Source: a gamma proteobacterium L18 (GTDB taxonomy: Bacteria > Pseudomonadota > Gammaproteobacteria > Pseudomonadales > Pseudomonadaceae). Taken from it: 32,519 bases of DNA. The notes under the pieces are model-generated. The model had not been told where the DNA came from. It did no database searches and worked only from the letters and a program-made list of their open reading frames with translations. A program made the position numbers and the translations under genes. The stretch is from assembly GCA_000497835.1 (NCBI GenBank), contig KI547166.1, positions 157,815-190,333 of the forward strand, in the 5' to 3' direction. This document shows, piece after piece, positions 24,917-32,519 of this stretch. Numbering within the stretch: position 1 is the first letter of the stretch; every line of letters starts with the position of its first letter.

Positions 24917-25620
24917 TACCGCCACCTCCTCACCGAAAACCTGAGAGCTTCTGCTCGTTGGCTATCCCGCTCTGTTGGTAAGCCGAGGTTTTCGTCAGAG
25001 CGATCAGTTTGGGAAATCAGCACCAGGTGTTCGGTCTGCTCATGCGCTTCCGTCCAAAGTCGGTCAACAAGCTTGTTGAGGGCTTCTTGGGTCGGGATTG
25101 GCTGGAGCTGCCCAGCCGTGATCGGGTAGGAGACGCACAGCCCGTGAGCAATGGCCAACGATATTTGGCGCTGCCAGAAAAACCTACCCTCCCCGAATTC
25201 ATGCCTATCCGACAAGACGACGTCGTAACGCTCCAGGATGTAGTTGAAGAGTACACTCCGAGCAGCCTCACGAACCACGGCCGCATGACGCGCATCTGGA
25301 GAACGCCAGGTGAAGCAATGTGCAGCAGCCCGAGGATCGGACTCTGGAATGACCGACGCTTCCACCTTGTTGTAATAAGCTACGGAGAATTCAAGGTCAT
25401 TTAACAACGCGACCTCAAATCCATCGTTGCTAGCGCACACCCCACGATCTGCGCGAATCAAACGATATCCCGGTGGCATCGCGCATCGGGTGTCAGCGTT
25501 GATGTCTGTCAGACGCTCGGCATCACTGAGCGTCGAGTAAAGGGCCGAATTGCTAGCACCTTGCTTTAGCAGAGTAGTGAGCGCTTGACAGTCGGACTGA
25601 TTAATAATTGTCTGGAGCAT
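24913..25620 (-). CDS. Hypothetical protein, 235 aa
   Basis: Not recognised. A soluble protein of mixed composition; a conserved-looking centre includes YDVVLSDRHEFGEGRFFWQR (about residues 130-149) and SLAIAHGLCVSYPI after it. Its last residues (FSVRRWRY) are basic. No signal peptide, membrane segment or recognisable catalytic motif. It begins with ATG at 25620, partly overlapping the end of the disrupted membrane-protein frame upstream. It lies at the left edge of the transposon core and may be cargo or flanking DNA. Confidence 0.6.
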   Translation of the reverse strand: MLQTIINQSDCQALTTLLKQGASNSALYSTLSDAERLTDINADTRCAMPPGYRLIRADRGVCASNDGFEVALLNDLEFSVAYYNKVEASVIPESDPRAAAHCFTWRSPDARHAAVVREAARSVLFNYILERYDVVLSDRHEFGEGRFFWQRQISLAIAHGLCVSYPITAGQLQPIPTQEALNKLVDRLWTEAHEQTEHLVLISQTDRSDENLGLPTERDSQRAEALRFSVRRWRY

Positions 25621-25893
25621 GACAACCAGAATAGCGAAAAATGCTGGTTGATCGAACCTATCAGAAATTTGGCATGCTTACCCGTAAATGCGACGAACCG
25701 TGCGAGATGGGTCGCCATACCCAAAATGCCGGCCGCGCCTCCAATAAAACTTGAGCGAAAAAACACTAGAAACTAGAATTTCAGGCGCCCAATGGACCTG
25801 CAGGACCGCACCAAGACTGCAGAAGAGGGCTAAGTAACACGTAGCAATAAGATTCTCATAGAATTCTAAAACCTGTTTACGCGAACTCAGCAA
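25566..25893 (-). pseudogene. Possible small membrane protein gene frameshifted at a six-T run
   Basis: Two overlapping minus frames each hold hydrophobic segments: ENLIATCYLALFCSLGAVLQ in the first (from 25893, TTG start) and SFIGGAAGILGMATHLARFV in the second. A one-base slip at the run of six T (A on the plus strand, about 25763-25768) would join them into a ~105-aa protein with two or three helices. It could be a decayed gene, a slippage-switched one, or chance. No family is recognised. Confidence 0.25.
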
Positions 25894-26085
25894 TTGACAT
25901 CATACATCTATAAAAGCATTTTCAATTCCTCCTTACCAAACGAACACCTTTACTCGATCATCTGGAGGTGCCATGCTGCATCAGGCAATACTCAAATAGA
26001 AACAACGATGCGAGAACTTTTTAGAAAAAACATAAATAAAATCACTGAAATCACCTACTCAAGTATAAAAAACTCGCACCTTTGA
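25894..26085 (+). pseudogene. tniQ: N-terminal fragment of TniQ-family protein 1
   Basis: A 63-aa frame with NEHLYSIIWRCHAASGNTQ, which matches the start of TniQ proteins (GE/DEHLYSLxxRYH...SG). It ends in TGA (26083-26085) at the point where the next frame, carrying the rest of the protein, opens. The sequence is AT-rich, with a TTG as the longest possible start and no clear ribosome site. Together with the following ORF it represents one gene interrupted by a frameshift. Confidence 0.6.
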
Positions 26086-26852
26086 TTAATAACACCACTT
26101 CGATTGAGGACCTCATTAACAAAAGCACACTACACCCACTAACCAAAAAAGTAATTAACTATAAAGCAAGCAAAAAATTAACCTTATCACCTATTGGTGG
26201 AGCAGCAGATCCAATAAAAATTTGCCCTGAGTGCCTTAGTGAAGACGAAGCAGAATTTGGAGTGGGCTATCTACATCGCCAACACCAGATACCAGGAGTA
26301 GCTGCGTGCGCAAAGCATCAAATCCTCTTAATCAGCTCATGCTCCAATTGCCGTACAGGACTAATCGATTTCGCATTCCCTTTCGCGGAGTCTTCTAATA
26401 CGGCGACGCTTTTTGGATGGGGGAAATGTGGCTGTGGGTGGAAATCAGCGAACGGGCCGCGAACGCCAGCTTCCTGCATACAAGTAAACTTTTCGAAGAT
26501 AGCGTCTAATCTTTTAACAGGCAATGTAAGGTCTTGTTCCTCTGAATTCATTAGTGCCTGTAAAACTCGGTACAAACAAACGGTTCAGAATAGGACTCAT
26601 TTTGGCTGGCGAGCCTTTTACAGGCTAGCCAGAGAAAAAATCCCAAAATGTTTTTTGTTGAGCATACGCCCTGACTTCTACGAGTGGGGAGGCTGCCCGC
26701 CTCCCCCGGCGACCTTCATGGCTTTACCGATAGAAATTCGGATACTATACATTTATACGCTATTTGGAGATTTTGAGACATTTGAAAGATCCATCAACGA
26801 GGCTCAACTGGCGCTAGCTGCAATTCACGTTCAAAATCCGACCAGCTGCTGA
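26082..26852 (+). CDS. tniQ: TniQ-family transposon targeting protein 1, main part (frameshift-separated N-terminus)
   Basis: The 256-aa frame carries the TniQ zinc core: ICPECLSEDEAEFG (C48, C51), YLHRQHQIPGVAACAKH (H65, H68, C76, H79) and SSCSNC (C87, C90). TniQ/TnsD proteins select the target site and recruit TnsC. The N-terminal segment sits in a different frame just upstream (25894-26085), linked by a -1 shift; the frame here could start only at TTG 26082. Without it the protein may be inactive, or translated from two ORFs. The C-terminal part is short, about 100 residues less than TnsD-like versions. Its 3' end overlaps the opposite tniQ by 59 nt. Confidence 0.8.
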   Translation: MINNTTSIEDLINKSTLHPLTKKVINYKASKKLTLSPIGGAADPIKICPECLSEDEAEFGVGYLHRQHQIPGVAACAKHQILLISSCSNCRTGLIDFAFPFAESSNTATLFGWGKCGCGWKSANGPRTPASCIQVNFSKIASNLLTGNVRSCSSEFISACKTRYKQTVQNRTHFGWRAFYRLAREKIPKCFLLSIRPDFYEWGGCPPPPATFMALPIEIRILYIYTLFGDFETFERSINEAQLALAAIHVQNPTSC

Positions 26853-27783
26853 ACAACCAAAACACGACACTCAAAAATATCATTGGATTTGCAGGCATCG
26901 CAGGAGCTCCCGCAATCCAGCCCAATATGGCCCTCCGAGTCCGCAGGGTTAATAGAACTGGAAATAGTTCCGGTATTTCTTTCAAAGCTGAGGTAGCTGA
27001 TTCGAAATGAGTTAGCGCCTCATCGAAACTATTATCAGAAAATCCGAACTCCCAAACTCGTCGTTTAAGAATTTGGCCAACAAGGAAGAAGTCGAACATC
27101 CCCCCTGCCTGACAGCATCGATAGTAGGACGTACAAATCTCGAAAAACCTGAAATGACTAGCTGAAAACCTCAAATCTTTCGTTGGCCTATACGTCAGTT
27201 CAAATGTTTCGGCCAGTCTCCAATCAGCACATTTTAACGGTGTCACCTTAGGAGCCACAGCTTTGAGGTGGATGCGATGTTCCGTGCAAGCCCAAACGCC
27301 TGGGATTTGATGCTCAACGTGCCAATAAGATACTCCGAAACAATGCATATCCCTTAGCATACAGACGCTGCAAGCCTTATAAATGGGAATCCGTCCAAAT
27401 CTTGTATCGTTAATCCCCCGCATGAATCTCCATGCACGAGGCGAAGCAGGTGAATTCCTAGTCGCCTCAGCGATAGTAGCCTCGCAGTAAGATTCTGACT
27501 GAACGGAAAGAAAAAATGGGAGTATTGAGTGCTCGTAAATTATGCGTATCGGAGTGCCTAACTCACCTCTTGTGCGAGCGTGAAAAGAATCTAACCGGGC
27601 TGGAAAGTCTCCATATGCCGAGATGCTGGGATGCCCAAACAGGTCCACACAGGTCTCGCGCGTAGTCCGCCCTTGGCTCAAGATGTGATACCTGCTGCAC
27701 AGGCTAAAAAGAGTTTCCCCCTCCAGCCACTCCACCAAATTACTTGGCGATGCTGAGCGGCCGGAAAGATCTGAGAAATCCAA
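26794..27783 (-). CDS. tniQ: TniQ-family transposon targeting protein 2
   Basis: An intact TniQ-family protein of 329 aa. It has the N-terminal signature EGETLFSLCSRYH, then zinc-site residues in ACSVCMLRDMHCFGVSYWHV and EHQIPGVWACTEH, and a helical C-terminal half. The start is set at TTG 27783, because AGGGGAGG lies directly upstream; a longer frame with TTG at 27825 lacks such a site. It is divergent from tnsA and tail-to-tail with the other tniQ. It is clearly a different sequence from that gene, sharing only the zinc core, so it probably recognises a different target or partner. It could serve as the TnsD-like target selector for the adjacent tnsABC; this is inferred from proximity. Confidence 0.88.
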   Translation of the reverse strand: MDFSDLSGRSASPSNLVEWLEGETLFSLCSRYHILSQGRTTRETCVDLFGHPSISAYGDFPARLDSFHARTRGELGTPIRIIYEHSILPFFLSVQSESYCEATIAEATRNSPASPRAWRFMRGINDTRFGRIPIYKACSVCMLRDMHCFGVSYWHVEHQIPGVWACTEHRIHLKAVAPKVTPLKCADWRLAETFELTYRPTKDLRFSASHFRFFEICTSYYRCCQAGGMFDFFLVGQILKRRVWEFGFSDNSFDEALTHFESATSALKEIPELFPVLLTLRTRRAILGWIAGAPAMPANPMIFLSVVFWLFSSWSDFERELQLAPVEPR

Positions 27784-27959
27784 TTTTCCTCCCCTAGGCA
27801 ACCGGCTGTCAGTCCACAAGCACAACGCAATGACAGCATTTAGACTACCCTTTCAGATCATAGCTCAGTGAATCAATGATTCGTTTATCCAGCCAGATGA
27901 GCACGCGCTAAGTCGTGTACTCGGGACTTATTGCCTACATCAATACATAACAAGTAAAG

Positions 27960-28011
27960 CGAATACTTAAACAAATACTGAAATATGGTTAGCTGATACT
28001 AGCAGTATTCG
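27960..28011. repeat. Cluster of ATACT motifs with an 8-bp inverted pair upstream of the tnsA promoter
   Basis: CGAATACT (27960-27967) and AGTATTCG (28004-28011) are inverted copies. AATACT recurs at 27974-27979 and GATACT at 27995-28000 between them. Four related motifs in 52 bp could be binding sites for TnsB or a regulator. No Tn7-type TGT...ACA terminus is evident around them. Confidence 0.4.
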
Positions 28012-28043
28012 TCGAAACACCTATGCGACGGCGGCAGATAGAT

Positions 28044-28071
28044 TTGACACTGGGCGCGGCAAAGGTAGAAT
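28044..28071 (+). promoter_or_regulatory. tnsA: Sigma-70 promoter for the tnsABC operon
   Basis: Perfect TTGACA (28044-28049), 16-bp spacer, then TAGAAT (28066-28071, 5 of 6 match to TATAAT). It predicts a leader of about 260 nt before the tnsA ATG. TGGGCGCGGC occurs in the spacer (28051-28060) and again downstream (28082-28091), a direct repeat 31 bp apart that straddles the start site and might be an operator. Confidence 0.6.
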
Positions 28072-28154
28072 CCAGCCGACTTGGGCGCGGCGACGCATAT
28101 TTTTATTAATAAAACATTGGAGCTGGAAGAAATGTAGACCTACAGAGAAGAAAA

Positions 28155-28250
28155 AGAGGCTATCGGGTAGGACCGAATCGCCTCTGGGGTGCTAGTTGGA
28201 ATGCCAGCACCCCCATTGTGTGTCGATCGCGCGCAGGCGTCAAGCCTGCG
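28155..28250 (+). other. Three consecutive stem-loops in the tnsA leader
   Basis: Stem 1: AGAGGC (28155-28160) with GCCTCT (28180-28185), with further internal pairing. Stem 2: GGGGTGCT (28186-28193) with AGCACCCC (28206-28213). Stem 3: CGCAGGC (28232-28238) with GCCTGCG (28244-28250). Stems 1 and 2 abut without a gap. They lie 85-185 nt downstream of the promoter and before tnsA, so the leader RNA, or a separate small RNA, is structured. No known RNA family is recognised. Confidence 0.5.
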
Positions 28251-28338
28251 AGCTCCCGTTCGTCCCGATTTTTATGGAGCCTGTCGGTGCAGGTGCCATT
28301 CATGAATCAGGCGCGACCGAACTATGCATGGGTGTTAA

Positions 28339-29307
28339 ATGAACAGCGCTAAGACCAGAACCGATCGGATAAATCGTCGCCAAGACGAAGATAGGTATGG
28401 ACCAGAGTATTTACCAGGAATCATGGCGGTCAGAGGAGAGGCGCCATCGATGTCTAGGGCGTCTACGCTCAACTGGAAGAGAACTAACCGCGACATTCAC
28501 GTACTCGCAAGTTCAGAGCGCAATTTCGCCCTGCTTGCGATGTACAACCCTGACACATTTGACATTCATGAACAAAAACTGCTTTCACCGCAGAGCAGAC
28601 CCCACCCGATGTTCAATCATCCCGTCCATGGTGGAAGGTTATTGCCTAATCTATTGGGTACGATTGAAGCTTACGACCAGCTTGGGCTCCTTAAATTTAT
28701 TCCAAAATTCACAATAGAAGTTAATGGTGAGCGGCAAGTAGTACCGATCGCCCAAACGGGGGACCTATTAATATTCGTCAAGCCGGAGAACGAAGATGCT
28801 TTCTGCGTAAACTGGAGTATTAAGTTGAGCGCAGACGACTTTTCGGAAAGGAATCGAGGCAAACTGAAGACAAATAAGCAAAAGGATGCTGATCTAAGGA
28901 AATCAGATGCCCGGCACGAATCGGAAAAAGTCTATTACAGCCATGCGGGAATCAGGACGGTGCAACTGGCTAGCGATTGGCTTGATCCGAATGTGTGTTC
29001 CAATTTATCTATGCTTTTCTCATGGCACAGCCGTCCGGTCAGTCTCGACTGCAACCTTCAGTCCGACCTTATCGACGCGCTACGGCAGGGTTTATCTTCG
29101 GGTGCGACGGCACTTGAAATAATTTCACGCTTCGTCCCTTACGCTCCAAAGCAACGTGATCAGCTGAGTTGCGTTTACCACCAGGCAATTTGGAGCAGAC
29201 TCCTAGCCGTGGATCTGTTTTCCCCCATTTTAATAGATCGCCCTATGCACAGGGAGAAAAAATGCGTCCTAGAGCATTACAGCGACTTTTTTAAGGAGAT
29301 CGTGTAA
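28339..29307 (+). CDS. tnsA: Tn7-like endonuclease subunit TnsA
   Basis: A 322-aa TnsA-type nuclease that cuts the 5' ends of the element so that it is excised, in complex with TnsB. The restriction-endonuclease-like active site is visible: E60 in SSERNFALLAMYNP, D142 in QTGDLLIFV and K162 in VNWSIKLS. The C-terminal part (about 230-320) is helical, as expected for the TnsC-contacting region. It starts the tnsA-tnsB-tnsC array; the stop overlaps the tnsB start (TAATG). The ATG at 28339 has a weak GGGTG ribosome site; a later ATG at codon 30 is possible. Presence of TnsA indicates cut-and-paste rather than purely replicative movement. Confidence 0.9.
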   Translation: MNSAKTRTDRINRRQDEDRYGPEYLPGIMAVRGEAPSMSRASTLNWKRTNRDIHVLASSERNFALLAMYNPDTFDIHEQKLLSPQSRPHPMFNHPVHGGRLLPNLLGTIEAYDQLGLLKFIPKFTIEVNGERQVVPIAQTGDLLIFVKPENEDAFCVNWSIKLSADDFSERNRGKLKTNKQKDADLRKSDARHESEKVYYSHAGIRTVQLASDWLDPNVCSNLSMLFSWHSRPVSLDCNLQSDLIDALRQGLSSGATALEIISRFVPYAPKQRDQLSCVYHQAIWSRLLAVDLFSPILIDRPMHREKKCVLEHYSDFFKEIV

Positions 29308-31358
29308 TGGCTATCGGAAAGCAATTTTTTACGAACAATGGGGCCTCTGGCTGGATCTCCGGAGAGCGTTACTATTTCCTTGTCAATGACCAACCAAGCG
29401 AACACATTAAATTCGTACTATTCACTGGCACAGAGGGCGCTCGCTCGTCCCCAAAAGCAGAAATCATATCGGTCCCCACGCCCGCCTTCGAACGACTTTT
29501 AGCTAGCGGCGATATCAAAGCATTCAAAGTCCAACATCGCTTTCCAAGTTGGCTTAAGGATTGTGAGTCTCTGAGCACGGACGAATTGGAGCGTCGCAGG
29601 AGCTCCTCAAAAAAACCTCTCAGCGCTTACCTGGCGGATCGACTGCTGCAAATTGAACCATTAATACAAGAAGAGACGAAAATCATCAACAGTTTGGACC
29701 CATGCAAGGAAATCAACAAAATAATTAATGCGGACCCCAGCAAAAACATCACACGGATTCGCTACTGGTTTTTCGTTTATGTTATTTTTGGTCACAACCT
29801 CGCAGCGCTCATGCCTAGATTTAAGAACATAGGGAAGGGAGATCTGCAGACACAACCTGGGACTAAAAAGCTGGGACGCAAACGTCTGAGTGGAAAGTTT
29901 GGGGATGGATATCCTGTAACCGAAGAAATGAAGGAGCTGCTACTCGATGGCTTCGCCCAACACGCCAAAGTTGGACGTACCGAGTCCAAAGTATACTTAA
30001 AGACGCTGAAAAGTCATTTTGGATGCAAATTCGTGCGACAAGACCGCACCCCAGTGATTATTCAACCTGAAGGCAAACCTTTTCCCAGCAGGGATCAGTT
30101 CAGATACTGGGTACATAAAACACATTCCTCCGAGTTAATCCGAAACGTTCGCTACGGTAGCGAGCGCATTAAGACAAGAGAGCTGGGTAGCACCGGTAAG
30201 TTTTCAGCGCTTTTACGAAACCTCATGGAACGTGTGGAAATGGATGCGTATTATTGCGACGAACTCCCAGCCCCCCTTTTAAAATTACCCGACACAAAAG
30301 GAGCGACTCTTCGTCCACTTTGCGTAGTTCGTGCGGTCTGTTGCCTTTCAGGATATGTAGTGGGCATCGGGTTTTGTCATAACAAAGAGGATATGCAAGG
30401 GTACCTTTCTGCGCTTTTCAGCATGGCGGTGAGCAAAGAGAAATATTTGTCTCTATTTGGAATGTCGGAGTTTTCAGAAGAATGGGTAAGTGAGGGAGTC
30501 GCTACTGATATTATTGCCGACCGCGGCCCAGCCTCTGTAAAGAAATTCCTGAAGGAATTCGCCCATCGGAGCTCTCGAGAACTTACTCCCTCTTACTCCC
30601 CACGTTCTAAAGCAACTGTCGAATCTGCCAACCCTCGTAAGACAAGGACCCAAGGGGCCGCAGTCCACAAAATCAGCATTCACAACGTCGTTGGCTTGGC
30701 GAAGGAAGAAATCCGCAAGCTTCTTGAGAAAAACAAAACCTCACGAGCGATTGATCGGATGACGCCTGAAATGATTTGGAAAGGTGTAGACCCCACACCT
30801 GATGGCATCTGGCGCTATATGGACTCAAAGCTCCGCACTAACGCAATGCCCTTAAACTTTGACGATGCAGTTCGTGCATTCCTGCGTGAAACTACAATCC
30901 TGGTTTGCGGCGGTTGGTGCACATTTCTTGGACGCAGATATTCATCGCGCTCATTCCAAAACACTGGCATCTACAACAAAATTGGACGCAACAAAACAGC
31001 AAAACTCAAAGGATATGTATTGGATATGTGCGTCCGATACATCTGGATAGAGCATGAAGGAAAGATTTACGAACTCGAAGCACAACTGCCGTTTCTTGAT
31101 GACCAAGGCCAACTCTTTATTTCTCTCTCAGAACTACAGGATGAAGCCAAGCTCATAAGCATTAAGGCTTCAGAGATGCGCATCAAGTCCGATGCAGAAA
31201 AAGGGATAATAGACTCGATGACAGAGGAGTCTCTGGGCAGCCCAACTGACAGCTATTCCACAACAAGCAAACTCAAAAGGACAAGCAGTAAAACAAGACG
31301 TGCGCACAAAGACCAAGACTTAGCCCTTAACAATCGAAAAGCAGCGAACGATGAGTAG
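29307..31358 (+). CDS. tnsB: Tn7-like DDE transposase TnsB
   Basis: A 683-aa rve-fold transposase that binds the element ends and joins the 3' ends to target DNA. The catalytic triad is clear: D313 in EMDAYYCD, D405 in IIADRGPAS and E439 in KATVESANP, with 34 residues between the second and third. The N-terminal DNA-binding region covers about 1-290 and a Mu-type C-terminal barrel about 500-620, followed by a hydrophilic, Lys/Ser-rich tail. Translation is coupled to tnsA (TAATG) with a strong AAGGAG upstream. Lower GC than the Pseudomonas core. No interrupting stops. Confidence 0.93.
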   Translation: MAIGKQFFTNNGASGWISGERYYFLVNDQPSEHIKFVLFTGTEGARSSPKAEIISVPTPAFERLLASGDIKAFKVQHRFPSWLKDCESLSTDELERRRSSSKKPLSAYLADRLLQIEPLIQEETKIINSLDPCKEINKIINADPSKNITRIRYWFFVYVIFGHNLAALMPRFKNIGKGDLQTQPGTKKLGRKRLSGKFGDGYPVTEEMKELLLDGFAQHAKVGRTESKVYLKTLKSHFGCKFVRQDRTPVIIQPEGKPFPSRDQFRYWVHKTHSSELIRNVRYGSERIKTRELGSTGKFSALLRNLMERVEMDAYYCDELPAPLLKLPDTKGATLRPLCVVRAVCCLSGYVVGIGFCHNKEDMQGYLSALFSMAVSKEKYLSLFGMSEFSEEWVSEGVATDIIADRGPASVKKFLKEFAHRSSRELTPSYSPRSKATVESANPRKTRTQGAAVHKISIHNVVGLAKEEIRKLLEKNKTSRAIDRMTPEMIWKGVDPTPDGIWRYMDSKLRTNAMPLNFDDAVRAFLRETTILVCGGWCTFLGRRYSSRSFQNTGIYNKIGRNKTAKLKGYVLDMCVRYIWIEHEGKIYELEAQLPFLDDQGQLFISLSELQDEAKLISIKASEMRIKSDAEKGIIDSMTEESLGSPTDSYSTTSKLKRTSSKTRRAHKDQDLALNNRKAANDE

Positions 31359-32519
31359 TTTCCTACACAACAGATTAAATTCTCTTTCGCCTGAAGAGTC
31401 ACTTAAGCGCGCGACCTCATCGAGAAATCGCGTCAGCAACTTGGCCCTGTTGCCGCCTTATGAAGCGACAGCGATATTAACCCCTCATTTGAGGGCGATT
31501 TTCGTTCCTCAACAAGAAACGCAGCAGCTACTGGAACATTGCTTTGGAGAGTCTAGAGCTTACTCCTCGATGAAATACGCCACTGAGCAGATGTTTAGGA
31601 CAAAAATTTATGCGCCTATCAAGGCCGACCCTGTTTTTCCAATCTGCCTAACGGGTCTTGCAGGAGTTGGAAAATCAAAATTCCGAGACCTACTCATCAA
31701 CTCTTACCCTGCCCCCGAAGAGTACTATGCAGGCGGAAGTTTAAGCCATCTTATATCAACACCAGTCTGGTACATAGACATGCAAGGGAAAAAGTCTACT
31801 TTGCAAGCACTTGACGAATTCCTCGAGAAAAAGAAAATAAGAACTGACCAGGCGCTACAATATTGCAGAAAAAAGGCGTATATACAGGGCGTGACATTAT
31901 TGATTGTCGATGAAATCCAATTCACTACTACCGGAGACGGCAATGCCCGCCTGGGTCAGATCCTCTTGGATTTGATCTCTCTCGGCATTCCTATGATTTA
32001 TATGTCTAACTACAGTGCAATACACAAGCTTTCAGATCGACATCAAGAGGAACGCCAGCGTATTTTCGACAAGACCTCAATGATCTTGGCTGATTCTCTA
32101 GAGAGCAAATATTGGACCGACTTTCTGCAAGCTTGCCTTAATACCGGCAACCTCCAGATAGACATGCCCTTTAGCTTGTTTTCAGAAATAACATACGAAT
32201 ATACCTGGGGGATTCGGCGACTTGTAATCAGTCTGATTTCCGCCGCGTATCTCCAGAGCCGTCTAAGCCAACGAGAAAAAATTAATATTTCCGATCTCCA
32301 GACAGCCTATACCTCCCCAGCGTACGGTAGTCATCGGAAAGATGTGACGGACCTTTTTGGTCAAAATATTAATGGTGAAGTCAAAAACCGCCCAGATCTC
32401 AGCTGCCCGCTATGTATCCAACCAGCACGAGCACGGGCTTTGGCTGAATCAGTAGAGCGGATCAGACTTGAACACACCAATCGCTCAGCGCTTCTCTCTT
32501 CATTGAGTAAGAGCGAGAG
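31351..32519 (+). CDS. tnsC: Tn7-like AAA+ regulator TnsC (runs off window)
   Basis: At least 389 codons open to the right edge. The ATG at 31351 overlaps the tnsB stop by 8 nt (ATGAGTAG). AAA+ motifs are Walker A GLAGVGKS (102-109) and Walker B LLIVDEIQ (183-190), followed by a likely sensor segment PMIYMSNYSAIHKL. A CPLC motif appears near the end of the visible part. TnsC polymerises on target DNA and links TniQ/TnsD target selection to TnsAB. The stop, and whatever follows (other tns genes or cargo), lie outside the window. Confidence 0.93.
   Translation, partial: MSSFLHNRLNSLSPEESLKRATSSRNRVSNLALLPPYEATAILTPHLRAIFVPQQETQQLLEHCFGESRAYSSMKYATEQMFRTKIYAPIKADPVFPICLTGLAGVGKSKFRDLLINSYPAPEEYYAGGSLSHLISTPVWYIDMQGKKSTLQALDEFLEKKKIRTDQALQYCRKKAYIQGVTLLIVDEIQFTTTGDGNARLGQILLDLISLGIPMIYMSNYSAIHKLSDRHQEERQRIFDKTSMILADSLESKYWTDFLQACLNTGNLQIDMPFSLFSEITYEYTWGIRRLVISLISAAYLQSRLSQREKINISDLQTAYTSPAYGSHRKDVTDLFGQNINGEVKNRPDLSCPLCIQPARARALAESVERIRLEHTNRSALLSSLSKSE

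Noticed and set aside
26080..26085. CTTTGA at the tniQ break, like the +1 recoding site of prfB
   Set aside because: A +1 shift leads to an immediate TAA; the needed shift is -1, and no -1 slippery heptamer is present.
25894..32519. CRISPR-associated transposon
   Set aside because: No Cas genes, no repeat-spacer array and no Cas12k-like ORF are visible; the part beyond the right edge cannot be assessed.

Overview
The window looks like a Pseudomonas chromosome, most likely the P. fluorescens group. The evidence is GC-rich core genes with Pseudomonas codon use, REP/BIME repeats of the GTGGGAGC...GCGAA type, and a type II secretion cluster. The second half carries lower-GC accessory DNA.

Layout. 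(a) 1-3277, minus strand: gspE, gspF and the start of gspG of a type II secretion system; gspF has a REP pair inserted in frame. A small exported lysine-rich protein lies upstream. (b) 4029-6791: a secreted family 3 glycoside hydrolase with a PA14 insert, then a tandemly duplicated REP-rich block (6786-7281). (c) 7354-8646, minus strand: a TetR regulator and a LysE/RhtB exporter. (d) 8647-14596: a polymorphic-toxin locus. A decayed copy of an rhs/rhs gene junction (9211-9620) precedes an intact pair of signal-peptide-bearing YD-repeat genes. The second of these ends in a variable toxin-like domain and is followed directly by a probable immunity gene. (e) 14849-16696: a decayed IS21-family element with broken istA and istB.

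(f) 17438-22003, minus strand: a complete four-gene type II CBASS operon, in transcription order TM-SAVED effector (cap14), CD-NTase, E2-E1 fusion (cap2) and JAMM protease (cap3). The CD-NTase would make a cyclic oligonucleotide on phage infection, cap2 would conjugate the CD-NTase C-terminus to a target to prime it, cap3 would reverse this, and the membrane-bound SAVED protein would respond to the nucleotide. A DEDDh exonuclease is divergent from the operon (22203-22823). A class II Fic protein, several small unknown genes and gene fragments follow up to 25.9 kb.

(g) 25.9-32.5 kb: the core of a Tn7-like transposon. tnsA, tnsB and tnsC overlap translationally (tnsC runs off the window). Two different TniQ-family genes lie upstream, tail to tail; one is broken by a frameshift. 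A 513-bp intergenic region before tnsA holds a good sigma-70 promoter, three consecutive stem-loops and short repeats. No Cas genes or CRISPR array are visible. The most notable features are the Tn7-like core with two TniQ genes and a structured leader, the CBASS/exonuclease cluster, and the split rhs pair with its decayed duplicate junction.
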